The notes: a model not told the origin generated them from the letters alone. A DNA stretch of 64,000 nucleotides from an uncultured Clostridia bacterium (GCA_946498095.1 CAMMMX010000005.1:1-64000), one strand, 5' to 3'; shown: positions 15,815-24,786, counted from the stretch's first letter. Translations and numbers: made by a program.

Positions 15815-17201
15815 TTTTGCGCAGTGGTACACCGATGTGGTCAAGAAGGCTGACCTCATCGACTATTCTAGTGTGCGTGGCTGTATGATTCTGCGGCCAT
15901 ATGGTTATGCGATTTGGGAAAATATTCAGAAGGATTTGGATGCGCGCTTCAAGGAGACTGGGCATGAGAATGTTTATATGCCCCTGTTTATTCCGGAGAG
16001 CCTTTTGCAGAAGGAAAAAGATCATGTCGAAGGGTTTGCACCGGAGGTGGCCTGGGTTACGCATGGCGGGAGTGAACAATTGACAGAGCGTCTTTGCGTG
16101 CGTCCGACATCGGAGACGTTGTTCTGCGAGCACTATAAAAACATTATTCACTCCTACCGGGATCTTCCCAAACTGTACAACCAGTGGTGTTCCGTCGTGC
16201 GTTGGGAAAAGACCACCCGCCCCTTCCTGCGTTCCGTTGAGTTCCTCTGGCAGGAGGGACACACCATGCATGAGACGGCGCAGGAAGCGATGGAAGAGAC
16301 CGAGAGGATGCTGAACGTGTATGCTGATTTTTGTCGGGACGTATTGGCGTTGCCCGTGCTCAAGGGACGTAAGACCGACAAGGAAAAATTCGCTGGCGCC
16401 GAGGCAACGTACACCATCGAGGCGCTGATGCATAACGGCTATGCGTTGCAGAGCGGTACCAGCCATTATTTCGGCGACGGCTTCGCCCGCGCCTTCGATA
16501 TCACCTTTACCGGGAGGGATAATAAGCTCGCTTACCCGCACCAGACGTCCTGGGGTGTATCGACGCGTATCATCGGTGCGATCATCATGTCGCATGGTGA
16601 CGACAACGGTTTAGTGCTGCCGCCTTATATTGCGCCGGTGCAGGTAGTTATCGTTCCGGTTGCGCAGCATAAGCCGGGCGTATTGGATAAAGCGGGTGAG
16701 TTGTCGGCGCGTCTGAAAAAGTCCTTCCGTGTCAAGATGGACGACAGCGATAATTCACCAGGGTGGAAATACGCCGAGTACGAAATGAAGGGTGTTCCGC
16801 TACGTTTGGAAATCGGCCCGAGAGATATCGAACAGGGTCAATGTGTGCTGGTGCGTCGGGACAACCGGGAAAAAGTTGTAGTAGCTCTCGATGAGCTGGA
16901 AACCGTCATTCCGCAGCTTTTGCAGCAGGTCCATGACGGGCTGTATGCACGCGCGCTGCAGAATATGAACGACCGTACCTATGAGGCGCACGATCGGGAG
17001 GAAATGGTACGTATCGCACAGGAGAAAAACGGTTTTATCAAGGCGATGTGGTGCGGGGATCTGGACTGCGAACTGAAGCTGAAGGAAGAAGCCGGCGTGA
17101 CGTCGCGTTGTATCCCATTTGAGCAGGAAACGCTGTCTGACCGTTGCGTCTGTTGCGGTAAGCCGGCGAAGTCTTTGGTATATTGGGGTAAAGCATATTA
17201 A
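15762..17201 (+). CDS. proS: Prolyl-tRNA synthetase, archaeal/eukaryotic-type
   Basis: 479-residue class II synthetase that charges tRNA-Pro. It lacks the editing insertion of the long E. coli-type enzyme and instead has the C-terminal zinc-binding/anticodon extension of the archaeal-like (ProS type 3) form. That extension runs to [27 protein letters not shown] at the end. Catalytic motifs are in place: motif 2 around [21 protein letters not shown], and the [11 protein letters not shown] and [13 protein letters not shown] stretches for the active site and motif 3. It is the second gene of the unit, overlapping the small membrane protein by 53 bases, and a hairpin follows. Confidence 0.95.
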   Translation: MADNQKKMVEAITPMQDDFAQWYTDVVKKADLIDYSSVRGCMILRPYGYAIWENIQKDLDARFKETGHENVYMPLFIPESLLQKEKDHVEGFAPEVAWVTHGGSEQLTERLCVRPTSETLFCEHYKNIIHSYRDLPKLYNQWCSVVRWEKTTRPFLRSVEFLWQEGHTMHETAQEAMEETERMLNVYADFCRDVLALPVLKGRKTDKEKFAGAEATYTIEALMHNGYALQSGTSHYFGDGFARAFDITFTGRDNKLAYPHQTSWGVSTRIIGAIIMSHGDDNGLVLPPYIAPVQVVIVPVAQHKPGVLDKAGELSARLKKSFRVKMDDSDNSPGWKYAEYEMKGVPLRLEIGPRDIEQGQCVLVRRDNREKVVVALDELETVIPQLLQQVHDGLYARALQNMNDRTYEAHDREEMVRIAQEKNGFIKAMWCGDLDCELKLKEEAGVTSRCIPFEQETLSDRCVCCGKPAKSLVYWGKAY

Positions 17202-17218
17202 CGGATGATTTAGCGGCC

Positions 17219-17245
17219 GTTCCCGCCATTCGCTGCGGCGGGAAC
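17219..17245 (+). terminator. Hairpin after proS
   Basis: GTTCCCGCC pairs with GGCGGGAAC around a 9-base loop, followed by a broken T-run (GACGCTTTCTTC). The next gene starts only 33 bases later with no room for a promoter. Some read-through from proS, or mRNA processing, is therefore likely. Confidence 0.6.
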
Positions 17246-17278
17246 GACGCTTTCTTCATATCAGGAGGAGGACTTTTT

Positions 17279-17986
17279 TTGAATGTCAAACGCAGTCTGC
17301 GGTTGGTCGGCATGATCGGTGTGGCCGTCCTAATGCTGTCGCTTGTTTCCTGCGGTGCGAAGCAGCCGGGCACTGACAGTATCCTGAAAGCACGGGATAA
17401 TTTCAGCAAGCTCGACAGTGCTACGCTGACCATTCAGGACAAGGTGCGTAACGAAGAAGGGGACGGGGAACCCAAAACCTTTCAGTTTAAGTATACGAAC
17501 GATGGGGTGCTGACCTACTCACTGCTGTCCACACTGGGCGGGGAGCCGTATCGGGAATATCATGATGGGTCGGTGCTTCATATTTATATCGACGGTGAGT
17601 GGCGGGAGTACCGCGAAGGAGATGAGGGTTACCAGACCTATACCCGTGATAATCTCTATCTTTACGCTAACCCGCAGACTTTCTTTCATGAGGACAAGGC
17701 GATCGTGGAGGCCAAGACTGAAGCGACAGACGACGGCTATCATATGGCGTACCGTTATGATGTAGATAAACTGAATCAGGCGGTAGAGGAGGAATTGGGG
17801 CGTTTCGTCGAATTTACCACCGATTTTGAGCTGGACAACAATTATAACATTAAGCGTTTTCAAGAGGTCAGCGTGGTAGAATTGAATGAAGATGGAGAAC
17901 GAAACACCTATCAAAACGACTTTGTAATTGAAGTCAGTGATTGCAACGCGTTGGATTCTGTGCGGGATCTGACGAAGGAATCATAG
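17279..17986 (+). CDS. Lipoprotein of unknown function, sortase operon
   Basis: 235-residue predicted lipoprotein. A basic start and hydrophobic stretch lead to the lipobox LVSC near residue 25. The mature part is acidic and rich in Asp, Glu and Tyr, with no recognised domain; its beta-strand-like pattern resembles LolA/LppX-type lipid-binding folds only loosely. The start is TTG at 17279 behind AGGAGGAGGA, because the nearby ATG is out of frame. It leads a run of three cell-surface genes (this one, sortase B, SpoIID-like) spaced 52 and 37 bases apart. Confidence 0.65.
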   Translation: MNVKRSLRLVGMIGVAVLMLSLVSCGAKQPGTDSILKARDNFSKLDSATLTIQDKVRNEEGDGEPKTFQFKYTNDGVLTYSLLSTLGGEPYREYHDGSVLHIYIDGEWREYREGDEGYQTYTRDNLYLYANPQTFFHEDKAIVEAKTEATDDGYHMAYRYDVDKLNQAVEEELGRFVEFTTDFELDNNYNIKRFQEVSVVELNEDGERNTYQNDFVIEVSDCNALDSVRDLTKES

Positions 17987-18038
17987 GGCATACTCAGACG
18001 CGTAGACGGAACCGGATTGGCTGGAAGGAGGCGCCTGT

Positions 18039-18965
18039 ATGGCAGTGTATCACAGAGAAGGAAACAAGACGGAGAAAAAAGCGGCGTGGCCGGTGCGGCT
18101 TCTGCGTTATTTGTTCCCGTGGAAGGGGGACAGGCCCAAGGACATCATCTTTAAATTGATTTTTCTGGCGGCGATCATTTGCTTTGTGGTTTGTGCGTGC
18201 CAGTTGGGTAGTTATTGGCTGGACTGCATGAAGTCGGATGAGACGGTTAACTCGCTGCAAAACCTTATTTCCTCCAGTCCGGACACGTCTTCCGGTGCGC
18301 AGGGGGAAGCACAGGGGCCGGAGGAATCGAAATTTGAGAGGCTTTATGCCCTGAACAGCGATTTTGTCGGCTGGGTGTCCATTGAGGGGACAAAGCTTGA
18401 CCAGCCTGTCATGCAGACACAGTCGCCGGAATACTACTTGCGCCGTGGTTTCGATAAGAAGTACAGTATCAACGGAACGCCTTTTGTCGATCATCGTACG
18501 CTGATTGGCGAGGGCAACGTGTTTCATGATCATACCATCATCTATGGGCACAATATGCGCTCAGGCCGTCTGTTCGGTTCCATTAAGGATTTCCGGAATC
18601 TTGAGGTGTACCAGGCACATCCGACACTCCAGTTTGATACGATTTACGGAGACGGAGAGTATAAGATTATTGGTGCGATGGTAGTCAACTTTAATCCGGA
18701 CAAAGGCAGTGTGTTCAACTACCATCTTGTTTCTGATTTTGAAGATGAGCAGGCTTTTAACGATTTTATTAGCGAGGTGCACGAACGCAGTTTCATCTGG
18801 ACCGGTGTTGACGTAGAGTACGGCGATAAGCTGTTGACGCTTTCCACCTGCACCGACGATGATGAGGATCAGCGTTTTGCCTTGGTCGCGCGGCGTGTGC
18901 GTGAGGGCGAGGATGCTACAGTAGATATTTCACAGGCAAAGGCAAACCCGTCACCTAAGCAATAA
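18039..18965 (+). CDS. Class B sortase
   Basis: 308 residues. A basic N-terminus and one membrane helix (about residues 36-60) anchor it, with the catalytic domain outside. The active-site triad is present: His171 in IIYGHNM, Cys271 in LSTCTDD, and Arg279 in RFALVARR. The FVDHR and FGSIKDF stretches are typical of SrtB, which joins proteins to the cell wall through a sorting signal. No LPxTG/NPxTG substrate is visible nearby. The start ATG at 18039 follows GGAAGGAGG. Confidence 0.9.
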   Translation: MAVYHREGNKTEKKAAWPVRLLRYLFPWKGDRPKDIIFKLIFLAAIICFVVCACQLGSYWLDCMKSDETVNSLQNLISSSPDTSSGAQGEAQGPEESKFERLYALNSDFVGWVSIEGTKLDQPVMQTQSPEYYLRRGFDKKYSINGTPFVDHRTLIGEGNVFHDHTIIYGHNMRSGRLFGSIKDFRNLEVYQAHPTLQFDTIYGDGEYKIIGAMVVNFNPDKGSVFNYHLVSDFEDEQAFNDFISEVHERSFIWTGVDVEYGDKLLTLSTCTDDDEDQRFALVARRVREGEDATVDISQAKANPSPKQ

Positions 18966-19002
18966 CTAGGGAAGAGAAACCGTTGAATGAGGAGGGACAG
19001 CT

Positions 19003-20310
19003 ATGAAAAAGCTGATACGTCGCCATCTGGGACAGCAAAAGGGTGCTGTTTTTGTTGTCACCTGTTGTGCCTTTTTGTCCGCTGTCGTTTGTGCGGCGTA
19101 TTTTCTGCTGCCCTATCTGTCGTCTGCCCAGGCGGCGGGAAAGGACAACAGCGCTTACGAGACGCTGGCCGTCAATGACTATCTCAACCGGTATAACTCC
19201 ATCTATATTCCTATTTTGATGGAGAGTTCCTCCGAAATTGTGTCATCAGGTACATCGTCAGAAAGCTCGGAGGCGTTATCGTCAGAGGCGTCCTCTTCTG
19301 AGGAAGCAGCGTCGGAAGAAAGCAGTTCCGCTCCACCTTCCACTTCCTCGCAGCCGTCCCAAGCGCCTGCCCCGCCGAATTCCGATACAGAGATCCTTCC
19401 GCCGGATATCCCGGAGGTCCCACCGGCTGCTTCACAAGCGCCGTCCACTTCGACACCGGAAACGTCGTCCTCGTTGCCATCCGGTACATCTTCGGAAGAG
19501 ACTCCCGTAGCGGAGACGTTGGAAATTTTAGTTAACGGAAAGCTCGTTACGGGCAGCGCATACGATATTGTCTGCCAAGTTGTTGAGAATGAGGTCTCTT
19601 CTTCTTTTCCTACGGAAGCGATTAAGGCACAGGCGGTGGCTGCGTATACTTATATCAAGTATTACAACACGCACGGCAGCCGTCCCAGCATGGGGATCCG
19701 TACGCCGGGGGAGCGAGTGAAATCGGCAGTACAATCCGTACTGGGGCAGACGGTTCAGTATGGTGGGAAGCTGGCGCAGACAGTCTGGTTCGCGGCTTCG
19801 GCTGGACGCACCAATTCGTCTCAGGATGTGTGGGGAAGCTCGATTCCGTATCTCGTTAGTGTAGAAAGCAAATATGATCATTTGTGGAACCAGTATGCAG
19901 CAGTCAAGACCTATAGCGTACAGGAAATGAAGACCTGCATTGAGTCGACGACAGACATTGTGCTTTCTGATAACCCCGAAACATGGATTACGTTGACCGG
20001 TACAACGACGAGCGGCGGTTATGTGAAGGGCGTTTTGATTGATGGACAAAGTAGATGCCTCATAAAATCGGCGAATCGTGAATATGATATTACAGGACGT
20101 GTCCTGAGAGAAAACATTCTTAGTTTTGGGTTGCGCAGCGCGGCATTTGATTTGGATTTCGACGGTAGCCGTTTCCAGTTTACAACCTATGGTTACGGGC
20201 ATGGCGTTGGAATGAGTCAAATCGGTGCGAGATACTATGTGGAAAAGGAAAACTGGGACTATGAGCAGATTTTAAGTCACTATTATCCGGGAACGACTCT
20301 TGTGAAGTAA
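19003..20310 (+). CDS. SpoIID/LytB-domain protein with Ser/Pro-rich linker
   Basis: 435 residues. There is one membrane helix at about 18-40, then a long low-complexity linker rich in Ser, Glu and Pro (about 75-165), then a SpoIID domain (about 170-435). SpoIID is a lytic transglycosylase that cuts peptidoglycan lacking stem peptides during engulfment. The domain's EAIKAQAVAAYTYIKYY holds the expected catalytic Glu, and the closing GYGHGVGMSQIGARYYV is characteristic. The linker and the link to sortase B are unlike classic spoIID, which sits near spoIIIC/spoIIQ. A role in vegetative wall remodelling is equally possible. Confidence 0.85.
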   Translation: MKKLIRRHLGQQKGAVFVVTCCAFLSAVVCAAYFLLPYLSSAQAAGKDNSAYETLAVNDYLNRYNSIYIPILMESSSEIVSSGTSSESSEALSSEASSSEEAASEESSSAPPSTSSQPSQAPAPPNSDTEILPPDIPEVPPAASQAPSTSTPETSSSLPSGTSSEETPVAETLEILVNGKLVTGSAYDIVCQVVENEVSSSFPTEAIKAQAVAAYTYIKYYNTHGSRPSMGIRTPGERVKSAVQSVLGQTVQYGGKLAQTVWFAASAGRTNSSQDVWGSSIPYLVSVESKYDHLWNQYAAVKTYSVQEMKTCIESTTDIVLSDNPETWITLTGTTTSGGYVKGVLIDGQSRCLIKSANREYDITGRVLRENILSFGLRSAAFDLDFDGSRFQFTTYGYGHGVGMSQIGARYYVEKENWDYEQILSHYYPGTTLVK

Positions 20311-20338
20311 ATTGTGAACTAAATTATACAAATAGTAT

Positions 20339-20746
20339 ATGAAACTGAATGTTTTTTTACAAAAGCATCGAGGGATCCGCTTCCTTCTTTGGCTGGTGGC
20401 ACTATGCATGGCGCTTGTATTGACGGATATACGATGTACGGTTCGGCTGACGACAGGTCTGCCATGCCCTGGCTGTGGGATGACGCGCGCCTATTTAGCG
20501 CTGATACAAGGCGATTTTGCAGGTGCATTTTTTTGGCATCCGCTTTTCTGGATGGTCATTCCGCTGTTTTTGCTGGCAGCCTGGAAAAAGGGGAAAATAT
20601 TCCGGTCTGAAAAAGCAAACCATATCTTCTGGTATGTGTTGGCTGGTGTCTTTATCATCGTGTACATTGTGCGTATGGTACTTTATTTTCCTGATACGCC
20701 GCCGATGGATTATACTCCTTGGCGGGAAAGGTTCCGTTTTTTGTGA
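20339..20746 (+). CDS. DUF2752 membrane protein
   Basis: 135-residue membrane protein with three hydrophobic segments. Residues 42-50 contain the PCPGCGMTRA signature of DUF2752, a small family of unknown role whose Cys pair may bind metal. It starts 28 bases after the SpoIID-like gene with no separate promoter, so it is likely the last gene of that operon. There is no clear ribosome site ahead of the ATG at 20339. Confidence 0.75.
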   Translation: MKLNVFLQKHRGIRFLLWLVALCMALVLTDIRCTVRLTTGLPCPGCGMTRAYLALIQGDFAGAFFWHPLFWMVIPLFLLAAWKKGKIFRSEKANHIFWYVLAGVFIIVYIVRMVLYFPDTPPMDYTPWRERFRFL

Positions 20747-20763
20747 AATATACGGTTCCTATC

Positions 20764-20792
20764 TTGTAATTGACTCGATTTTTTAGTATAAT
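20764..20792 (+). promoter_or_regulatory. Promoter of the DUF4234 gene
   Basis: TTGTAA (20764-20769), 17 bases, TATAAT (20787-20792), about 30 bases before the start codon. Confidence 0.7.
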
Positions 20793-20822
20793 AAAGTCGT
20801 AAATGTTAAAAAAGGGGGAAAC

Positions 20823-21236
20823 ATGATGAAGCAACAGTATAGCTTTGTCACGGTCATTCTATTGACGATTGTTACCTGCGGGATCTATGGCTACTACTTC
20901 ATTTATAAGGCGACGAAGGATCTGAACGATTTAGGAGGAAACGATGGCGGTCAGATGGATCCGTCCATGACAATCCTGTTGACAGTTGTTACCTGTGGCT
21001 TCTACCAGTACTACTGGTATTACAAGCAGGGCAACCGGATGCAGAAATTGGGTGCAGCGAATGAGGTTAAGGTAGACGAGAACGGTTCATCGTATTTAAT
21101 TTGGATGATTCTGGGCGTTATTGTTTGCGGATTGGGTATTTACGTCGCTGAATACATGTTCATCAACAATCTCAATAAACTGATTGAGAAATACAATATG
21201 GTGCAAATGGGTGGTATGAACCAACCGCAGATGTAA
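20823..21236 (+). CDS. DUF4234 small membrane protein
   Basis: 137-residue membrane protein with three hydrophobic segments. Two of them repeat the pattern ILLTIVTCGIYGYYF / ILLTVVTCGFYQYYW, which is the DUF4234 hallmark. The function of the family is not known. ATG codons at 20823 and 20826 are both behind AAAGGGGGAAAC. It is monocistronic, with its own promoter and terminator. Confidence 0.8.
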   Translation: MMKQQYSFVTVILLTIVTCGIYGYYFIYKATKDLNDLGGNDGGQMDPSMTILLTVVTCGFYQYYWYYKQGNRMQKLGAANEVKVDENGSSYLIWMILGVIVCGLGIYVAEYMFINNLNKLIEKYNMVQMGGMNQPQM

Positions 21237-21270
21237 TAGGTTGATGGGGCGATCATTGATCCAAAAGAGA

Positions 21271-21310
21271 AATAGGCTCCCTCCATGAAGCTTCGTGGAG
21301 GGAGCCTATT
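21271..21310 (+). terminator. Terminator after the DUF4234 gene
   Basis: Perfect 15-bp stem AATAGGCTCCCTCCA / TGGAGGGAGCCTATT around a 10-base loop. Confidence 0.85.
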
Positions 21311-21406
21311 GGCGTCTAAAAGGCAAAGAGAAATTTGTATTGGGCAGTGTCAGAAGAGCAGGCAATGTAATCAACTGCGCACAATTACAAAAATGATATC
21401 CGGGCC

Positions 21407-21437
21407 TGTAACTTTTTTGCTTGTGCTGCAACTACTA
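21407..21437 (+). promoter_or_regulatory. Possible ECF-type autoregulated promoter
   Basis: TGTAACTTTT, 15 bases, CTACTA. The AAC-type -35 with a following T-run resembles ECF sigma promoters (TGAAACNTTT) rather than sigma-A. It lies about 30 bases before the sigma gene, as expected for autoregulation. Confidence 0.4.
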
Positions 21438-21465
21438 TAGGGATGGGGAGAAGGGAGAGGGGCCT

Positions 21466-21975
21466 GTGGAACGATTCGAAGCATTATTCCGCTGTTATTA
21501 TATGGATATCTATCGATTTCTGATGAAGCTAAGCCATTACAACGACGAGTTATCCGAGGACCTTACCCAGGAAACCTTTTATCAGGCTTATCTGGCGCTT
21601 CCAAGCTTTCAAGGCAATTGCCATATCAAGACGTGGCTTATCCAGATTGCAAAAAATCAGTTTTTTATGAGGCTGAGGAAGAACAAGGACATGGTAGTAG
21701 CGATGGGTGAATTTGACGTGGATTTTATCAGTATGGAGGAATCGCTGGAAAATAACGTGATCAGAAGGCAATTACTTGACGATGCCTGGAAGGTGATAGC
21801 GTCAATGCCCGACAAGATGAGAGAGGTTCTGCTGTACCGGTTGAACGCCGCGCTACCTTACGCCCAGATAGCCGTGCTGCTGTCTATAACGGAGAGTTCA
21901 GCGAAAGTCCTTTTTTACCGCGGGAAAAATCTCTTACGGGCCAAATTGAAGGAGGAATATGGTTATGATTTATGA
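21466..21975 (+). CDS. ECF-type sigma factor
   Basis: 169-residue RNA polymerase sigma factor of the extracytoplasmic-function group. Region 2 (YYMDIYRFLMKLSHYNDELSEDLTQETFYQAY, then IKTWLIQIAKNQFFMRLRK) and region 4 (MPDKMREVLLYRLNAALPYAQIAVLLSITESSAKVLFYRGKNLLR) are both complete. The GTG at 21466 behind GGGAGAGGGG is preferred to the in-frame TTG at 21421. It overlaps the anti-sigma gene by 11 bases. Confidence 0.88.
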   Translation: MERFEALFRCYYMDIYRFLMKLSHYNDELSEDLTQETFYQAYLALPSFQGNCHIKTWLIQIAKNQFFMRLRKNKDMVVAMGEFDVDFISMEESLENNVIRRQLLDDAWKVIASMPDKMREVLLYRLNAALPYAQIAVLLSITESSAKVLFYRGKNLLRAKLKEEYGYDL

Positions 21976-22627
21976 CTGTGAGCTGATTTGCGATATCGTT
22001 TCGCTTTATATCGACGAAGCTTTAAGTGAAAAGAGCCGGTTGATTGTTGATGCGCATCTGGCTGAGTGCGAAACATGTCGGAATTACTATCAACGTTATG
22101 TGGAGCAAAATACAGCAGAGCCTGTCGTGGATACCGGTACGAAAATGGCTTTGGACCTGGCTGTCAAAGCTCGAAAATACCGCATGTACCAGGTTGTCAT
22201 GTTTGCGGTGGCCGCGCTCTCCTTTTGCACATTTGGTTTGTCATGGTTTGGATATACAGGTATTACGGAAATCAGTGGATTTGTTATTTTCCATCATCCG
22301 CTTGCAATGATCGGTATAATCTTGTTTACAGTCGCCATATGGTATCATTTCCGTCATGCGGGTAGACGGCTTATGATGGGGGGAGTCGGTATTAGCGCAA
22401 TTATTCTGATAGAAATCTGGGCGTTTTTCACTATTCGGACGGGAAGTACAGCTGGCTTCCAAATAGGGCCTTTCCACTATGATATCCCTATCGTGGCGGA
22501 TATTGATTTTGCTGAGAGCTTGCGGTATACCCTTCCCGGTTTTTATATCGCGTTTGTGGGTACTCTTTTGACAGCGGTACTTTTCGTACTATTTGTCCGT
22601 CAAACGAAACGGTTAGGGGAAGGCTAA
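21965..22627 (+). CDS. Membrane anti-sigma factor with zinc-binding ZAS domain
   Basis: 220-residue protein. Residues 1-45 form the zf-HC2/ZAS domain with HLAECETC (H-x3-C-x2-C), which would hold the ECF sigma factor inactive in the cytoplasm. At least four membrane helices follow (about residues 74-95, 100-115, 125-150 and 185-210). The start ATG at 21965 is nine bases after GGAGG, inside the end of the sigma gene, so the pair is coupled. The inducing signal is unknown; release would be through the membrane part. Confidence 0.85.
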   Translation: MIYDCELICDIVSLYIDEALSEKSRLIVDAHLAECETCRNYYQRYVEQNTAEPVVDTGTKMALDLAVKARKYRMYQVVMFAVAALSFCTFGLSWFGYTGITEISGFVIFHHPLAMIGIILFTVAIWYHFRHAGRRLMMGGVGISAIILIEIWAFFTIRTGSTAGFQIGPFHYDIPIVADIDFAESLRYTLPGFYIAFVGTLLTAVLFVLFVRQTKRLGEG

Positions 22628-22636
22628 AATCAGCAA

Positions 22637-22669
22637 AAAGAATGCGGTGGGGTCCCCACCGCATTCTTT
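22637..22669. terminator. Bidirectional terminator
   Basis: A 33-base near-perfect palindrome with arms AAAGAATGCGGTGGGG and CCCCACCGCATTCTTT around a single central base. It serves both the anti-sigma gene and the convergent GH26 gene. Confidence 0.88.
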
Positions 22670-22693
22670 GTTGTTCATATAAAATCGCCTGTG

Positions 22694-23680
22694 TTAAGAC
22701 TTGAAATTAGGAAGGTCATCCAACGTTAAGGGATAGGGATGATCGTAGACTTTTTTCAGCCAATCGAAGGTATTCCATTCTTCATGAAGAACGAAACCTC
22801 CCCACCAAGGCAGATACCATAGCCATGGTGCCTCCTCACGGATAAAAGCATCCGGATCAGGGATTGGTCCGTTTTCCGACAACGCAAGCGGTTTACTTCC
22901 GCCAGTTATATGGTTGAAAAAGTCAAATTTCTCGCCATGCGCCGAACGGTCCTCTTTAGGAACATAAATGTCCGCGCCCATAATATCATAATATTCCGGC
23001 TCGACCACCCAGTCCTCTTTAGCGACACACAAAACCCAGATCAGGTTGTTTAAGTCATATTCATGGACAAATTTTTGGAACATCAGCTTGTACAGCTGTT
23101 TGAAGGCCTCCGGGCCTTTAGCGCCCCACCAGAACCAGCCGCCGTCAGCTTCATGCAGCGGACGCCACAAAAGCGGAACCTTGGCTTCCTTGAATTTGAG
23201 CAGGATATGTGCCATCGCATCGAGATCGCGTATCAACAGGCGGTGTTCCTCGGTCCCCTCTTGCAGGGCAACTGTCAAATCAAAAGTTGTCTGCTCGGTG
23301 TAAAAGCTTTTTTTGCCGCCGATTGCGCCGCAGGGGGAAAACCAGTGCCAGCTTGCGGTGACAAGCCCGCCTGTTTGGTTAAAGTAATCGATCGCTGTCT
23401 GATAGCTTCCCTTGTTGACCAGGATCTCCCACCGAGTGGAATTATCACAGTCATTGGGATCCGCACTGGGGGAGTCTCCCAGAAAGTCCACGCCGAGCAC
23501 GGCAGGCTTGTGGCCGGTAAACTTTTCAATATGCGCTATCTCCGGCGCGTAGGACTGAGTGGTATGCTGCCCGGTTAAAATATGTTTCCCGTAAATACTT
23601 TTCAAGTATTCCATTACCTTGACAGCTTCTGCTGACGGATGGGGATTGCACAGCTGAAAGTCTGGCATTTTGCATCTCAT
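22694..23680 (-). CDS. GH26 beta-mannanase-type glycoside hydrolase
   Basis: 328-residue TIM-barrel enzyme of family GH26, clan GH-A, which cleaves beta-1,4-mannan or mannooligosaccharides with retention. The acid/base Glu177 lies in WRPLHEADGGWFWWG and the nucleophile Glu269 in ALSENGPIPDPD, as in known GH26 mannanases. There is no signal peptide with the ATG at 23680 (behind GGGAGGATAAG), so it acts in the cytoplasm on imported oligosaccharides. This fits the GH130 phosphorylase, the GH36 alpha-galactosidase and the binding-protein array elsewhere in the window. Exact activity (endo-mannanase or mannobiohydrolase) is not decided by sequence. Confidence 0.9.
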   Translation of the reverse strand: MRCKMPDFQLCNPHPSAEAVKVMEYLKSIYGKHILTGQHTTQSYAPEIAHIEKFTGHKPAVLGVDFLGDSPSADPNDCDNSTRWEILVNKGSYQTAIDYFNQTGGLVTASWHWFSPCGAIGGKKSFYTEQTTFDLTVALQEGTEEHRLLIRDLDAMAHILLKFKEAKVPLLWRPLHEADGGWFWWGAKGPEAFKQLYKLMFQKFVHEYDLNNLIWVLCVAKEDWVVEPEYYDIMGADIYVPKEDRSAHGEKFDFFNHITGGSKPLALSENGPIPDPDAFIREEAPWLWYLPWWGGFVLHEEWNTFDWLKKVYDHPYPLTLDDLPNFKS

Positions 23681-23762
23681 TGTCTTATCCTCCCAGAAAA
23701 ATACATCTGAACTTGCCGGACATTTTATCCGTATGAAACGGTTTGTCTTTAGGCATGGCAAC

Positions 23763-23791
23763 ATTTTAGCACAATGCATACAGGATTGCAA
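23763..23791 (-). promoter_or_regulatory. Promoter of the GH26 gene
   Basis: On the minus strand TTGCAA (23791-23786), 17 bases, TAAAAT (23768-23763), with a TG extension before the -10. An AAACCGTTT element lies 20-30 bases downstream (about 23736-23745) and could be an operator. Confidence 0.65.
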
Positions 23792-23871
23792 GGCCTAGAT
23801 AACAATTCACTTGTAAACAAATCATGATAAGAAAATAAGTGGATCTGATGTGAATATGATCCAAAGGGCTT

Positions 23872-24390
23872 CTAGATGATTGCAGCGCCGCATATTTCCA
23901 GTAGCGCAAGCAAGACGCGCCGGACTGTTTCCTGCCGGATGCCGTTACGGGAAAGGTCGCTAGCAAAATCAGCGGGGCAAAGCGACAGCACACGGCAGAT
24001 GCCGTCCGGACCACAGACGGCGGCAAACACCGTTCCGACCGGCTTTTGTTCACTGCCGCCTCCCGGACCGGCAATGCCGGTAATCCCCGCAGCATAATCG
24101 GCGGACATCAGAGAGCGGACGCCCTGAGCCATCTGTATAGCAACATCAGCGCAGACGGCGCCCTGCGTGCGCAGAAGGTCTCCGCTGACACCAAGCAGCG
24201 CTTCCTTCACGCTGTTTTCATAGGTGACGGCACTGCCGTGGAAGACGTCGGACGCGCCGGGCAGATCGGTAATGGTTTTAGCGCACAGGCCACCCGTGCA
24301 GCTTTCTGCAAACGTTACAGTTTTCCCCATCCTGCGTAGTGTATCAATCAGTATCTGGGCAGACTTGTCAAGATTATGATTATGAGTCAA
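23872..24390 (-). CDS. pncC: Nicotinamide-nucleotide amidase, CinA C-terminal type
   Basis: 172-residue cytoplasmic enzyme of the PncC/CinA-C family, which deamidates NMN to NaMN in NAD recycling. Signature parts are TVTFAESCTGGLCAKTITDLPGASDVFHGSAVTYEN with the catalytic Ser, and ITGIAGPGGGSEQKPVGTVF. It is a stand-alone domain without the N-terminal MoaB-like part of full CinA. The start is a TTG at 24390 behind AAAGGCGG; the next in-frame ATG would cut into the conserved domain. Confidence 0.88.
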   Translation of the reverse strand: MTHNHNLDKSAQILIDTLRRMGKTVTFAESCTGGLCAKTITDLPGASDVFHGSAVTYENSVKEALLGVSGDLLRTQGAVCADVAIQMAQGVRSLMSADYAAGITGIAGPGGGSEQKPVGTVFAAVCGPDGICRVLSLCPADFASDLSRNGIRQETVRRVLLALLEICGAAII

Positions 24391-24546
24391 TGAGGATCCG
24401 CCTTTCTTGTTTTCATTTACTACTAACGGCCGGTTTCAGCTTCCATATATTTGTGTATATAGGAGAGAAATGCTTGCCTGCAAACAAGTTTTTAAAATTT
24501 GTTTATAGTTTAGCATATCCTTCATACAAATACAATGCCCTTATGG

Positions 24547-24574
24547 TTGAAATCCTGAAGGGATATGGTATAAT
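24547..24574 (+). promoter_or_regulatory. Promoter of the glycogen phosphorylase operon
   Basis: TTGAAA (24547-24552), 16 bases, TATAAT (24569-24574). Confidence 0.72.
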
Positions 24575-24786
24575 CCCTTTGTATGTGTTTCTACGCATTT
24601 ACGCGTGGGGTTTCGTTTGTGAAAAACGTCATTTGGTCACAACGGATACATGTGCGCTTTCATTTGGAATATAATAGAGATATCGGGTATGGGATCCGAC
24701 ACGGTATTTTGCCGTTTCGATCCCGTTTGTTCCTGCACGGGGGACGCGTTCCCCGCTGTAGGCGATCAACGATTGGAGTGGTAAGA
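24575..24786 (+). other. Long structured leader of glgP
   Basis: About 205 bases separate the promoter from the glgP start. Visible pairings are CTACGC/GCGTGG (about 24591-24608), GGGATC/GATCCC enclosing CACGG/CCGT (24691-24723), and GGGGA/TTCCCC (24739-24754). No known riboswitch consensus or T-run terminator was recognised. A second TATAAT at 24670-24675 may be an internal start. Confidence 0.4.

Noticed and set aside
23736-23745. AAACCGTTT near the GH26 promoter as a confirmed repressor site
   Set aside because: Short and single; it could be chance. Mentioned only with the promoter.
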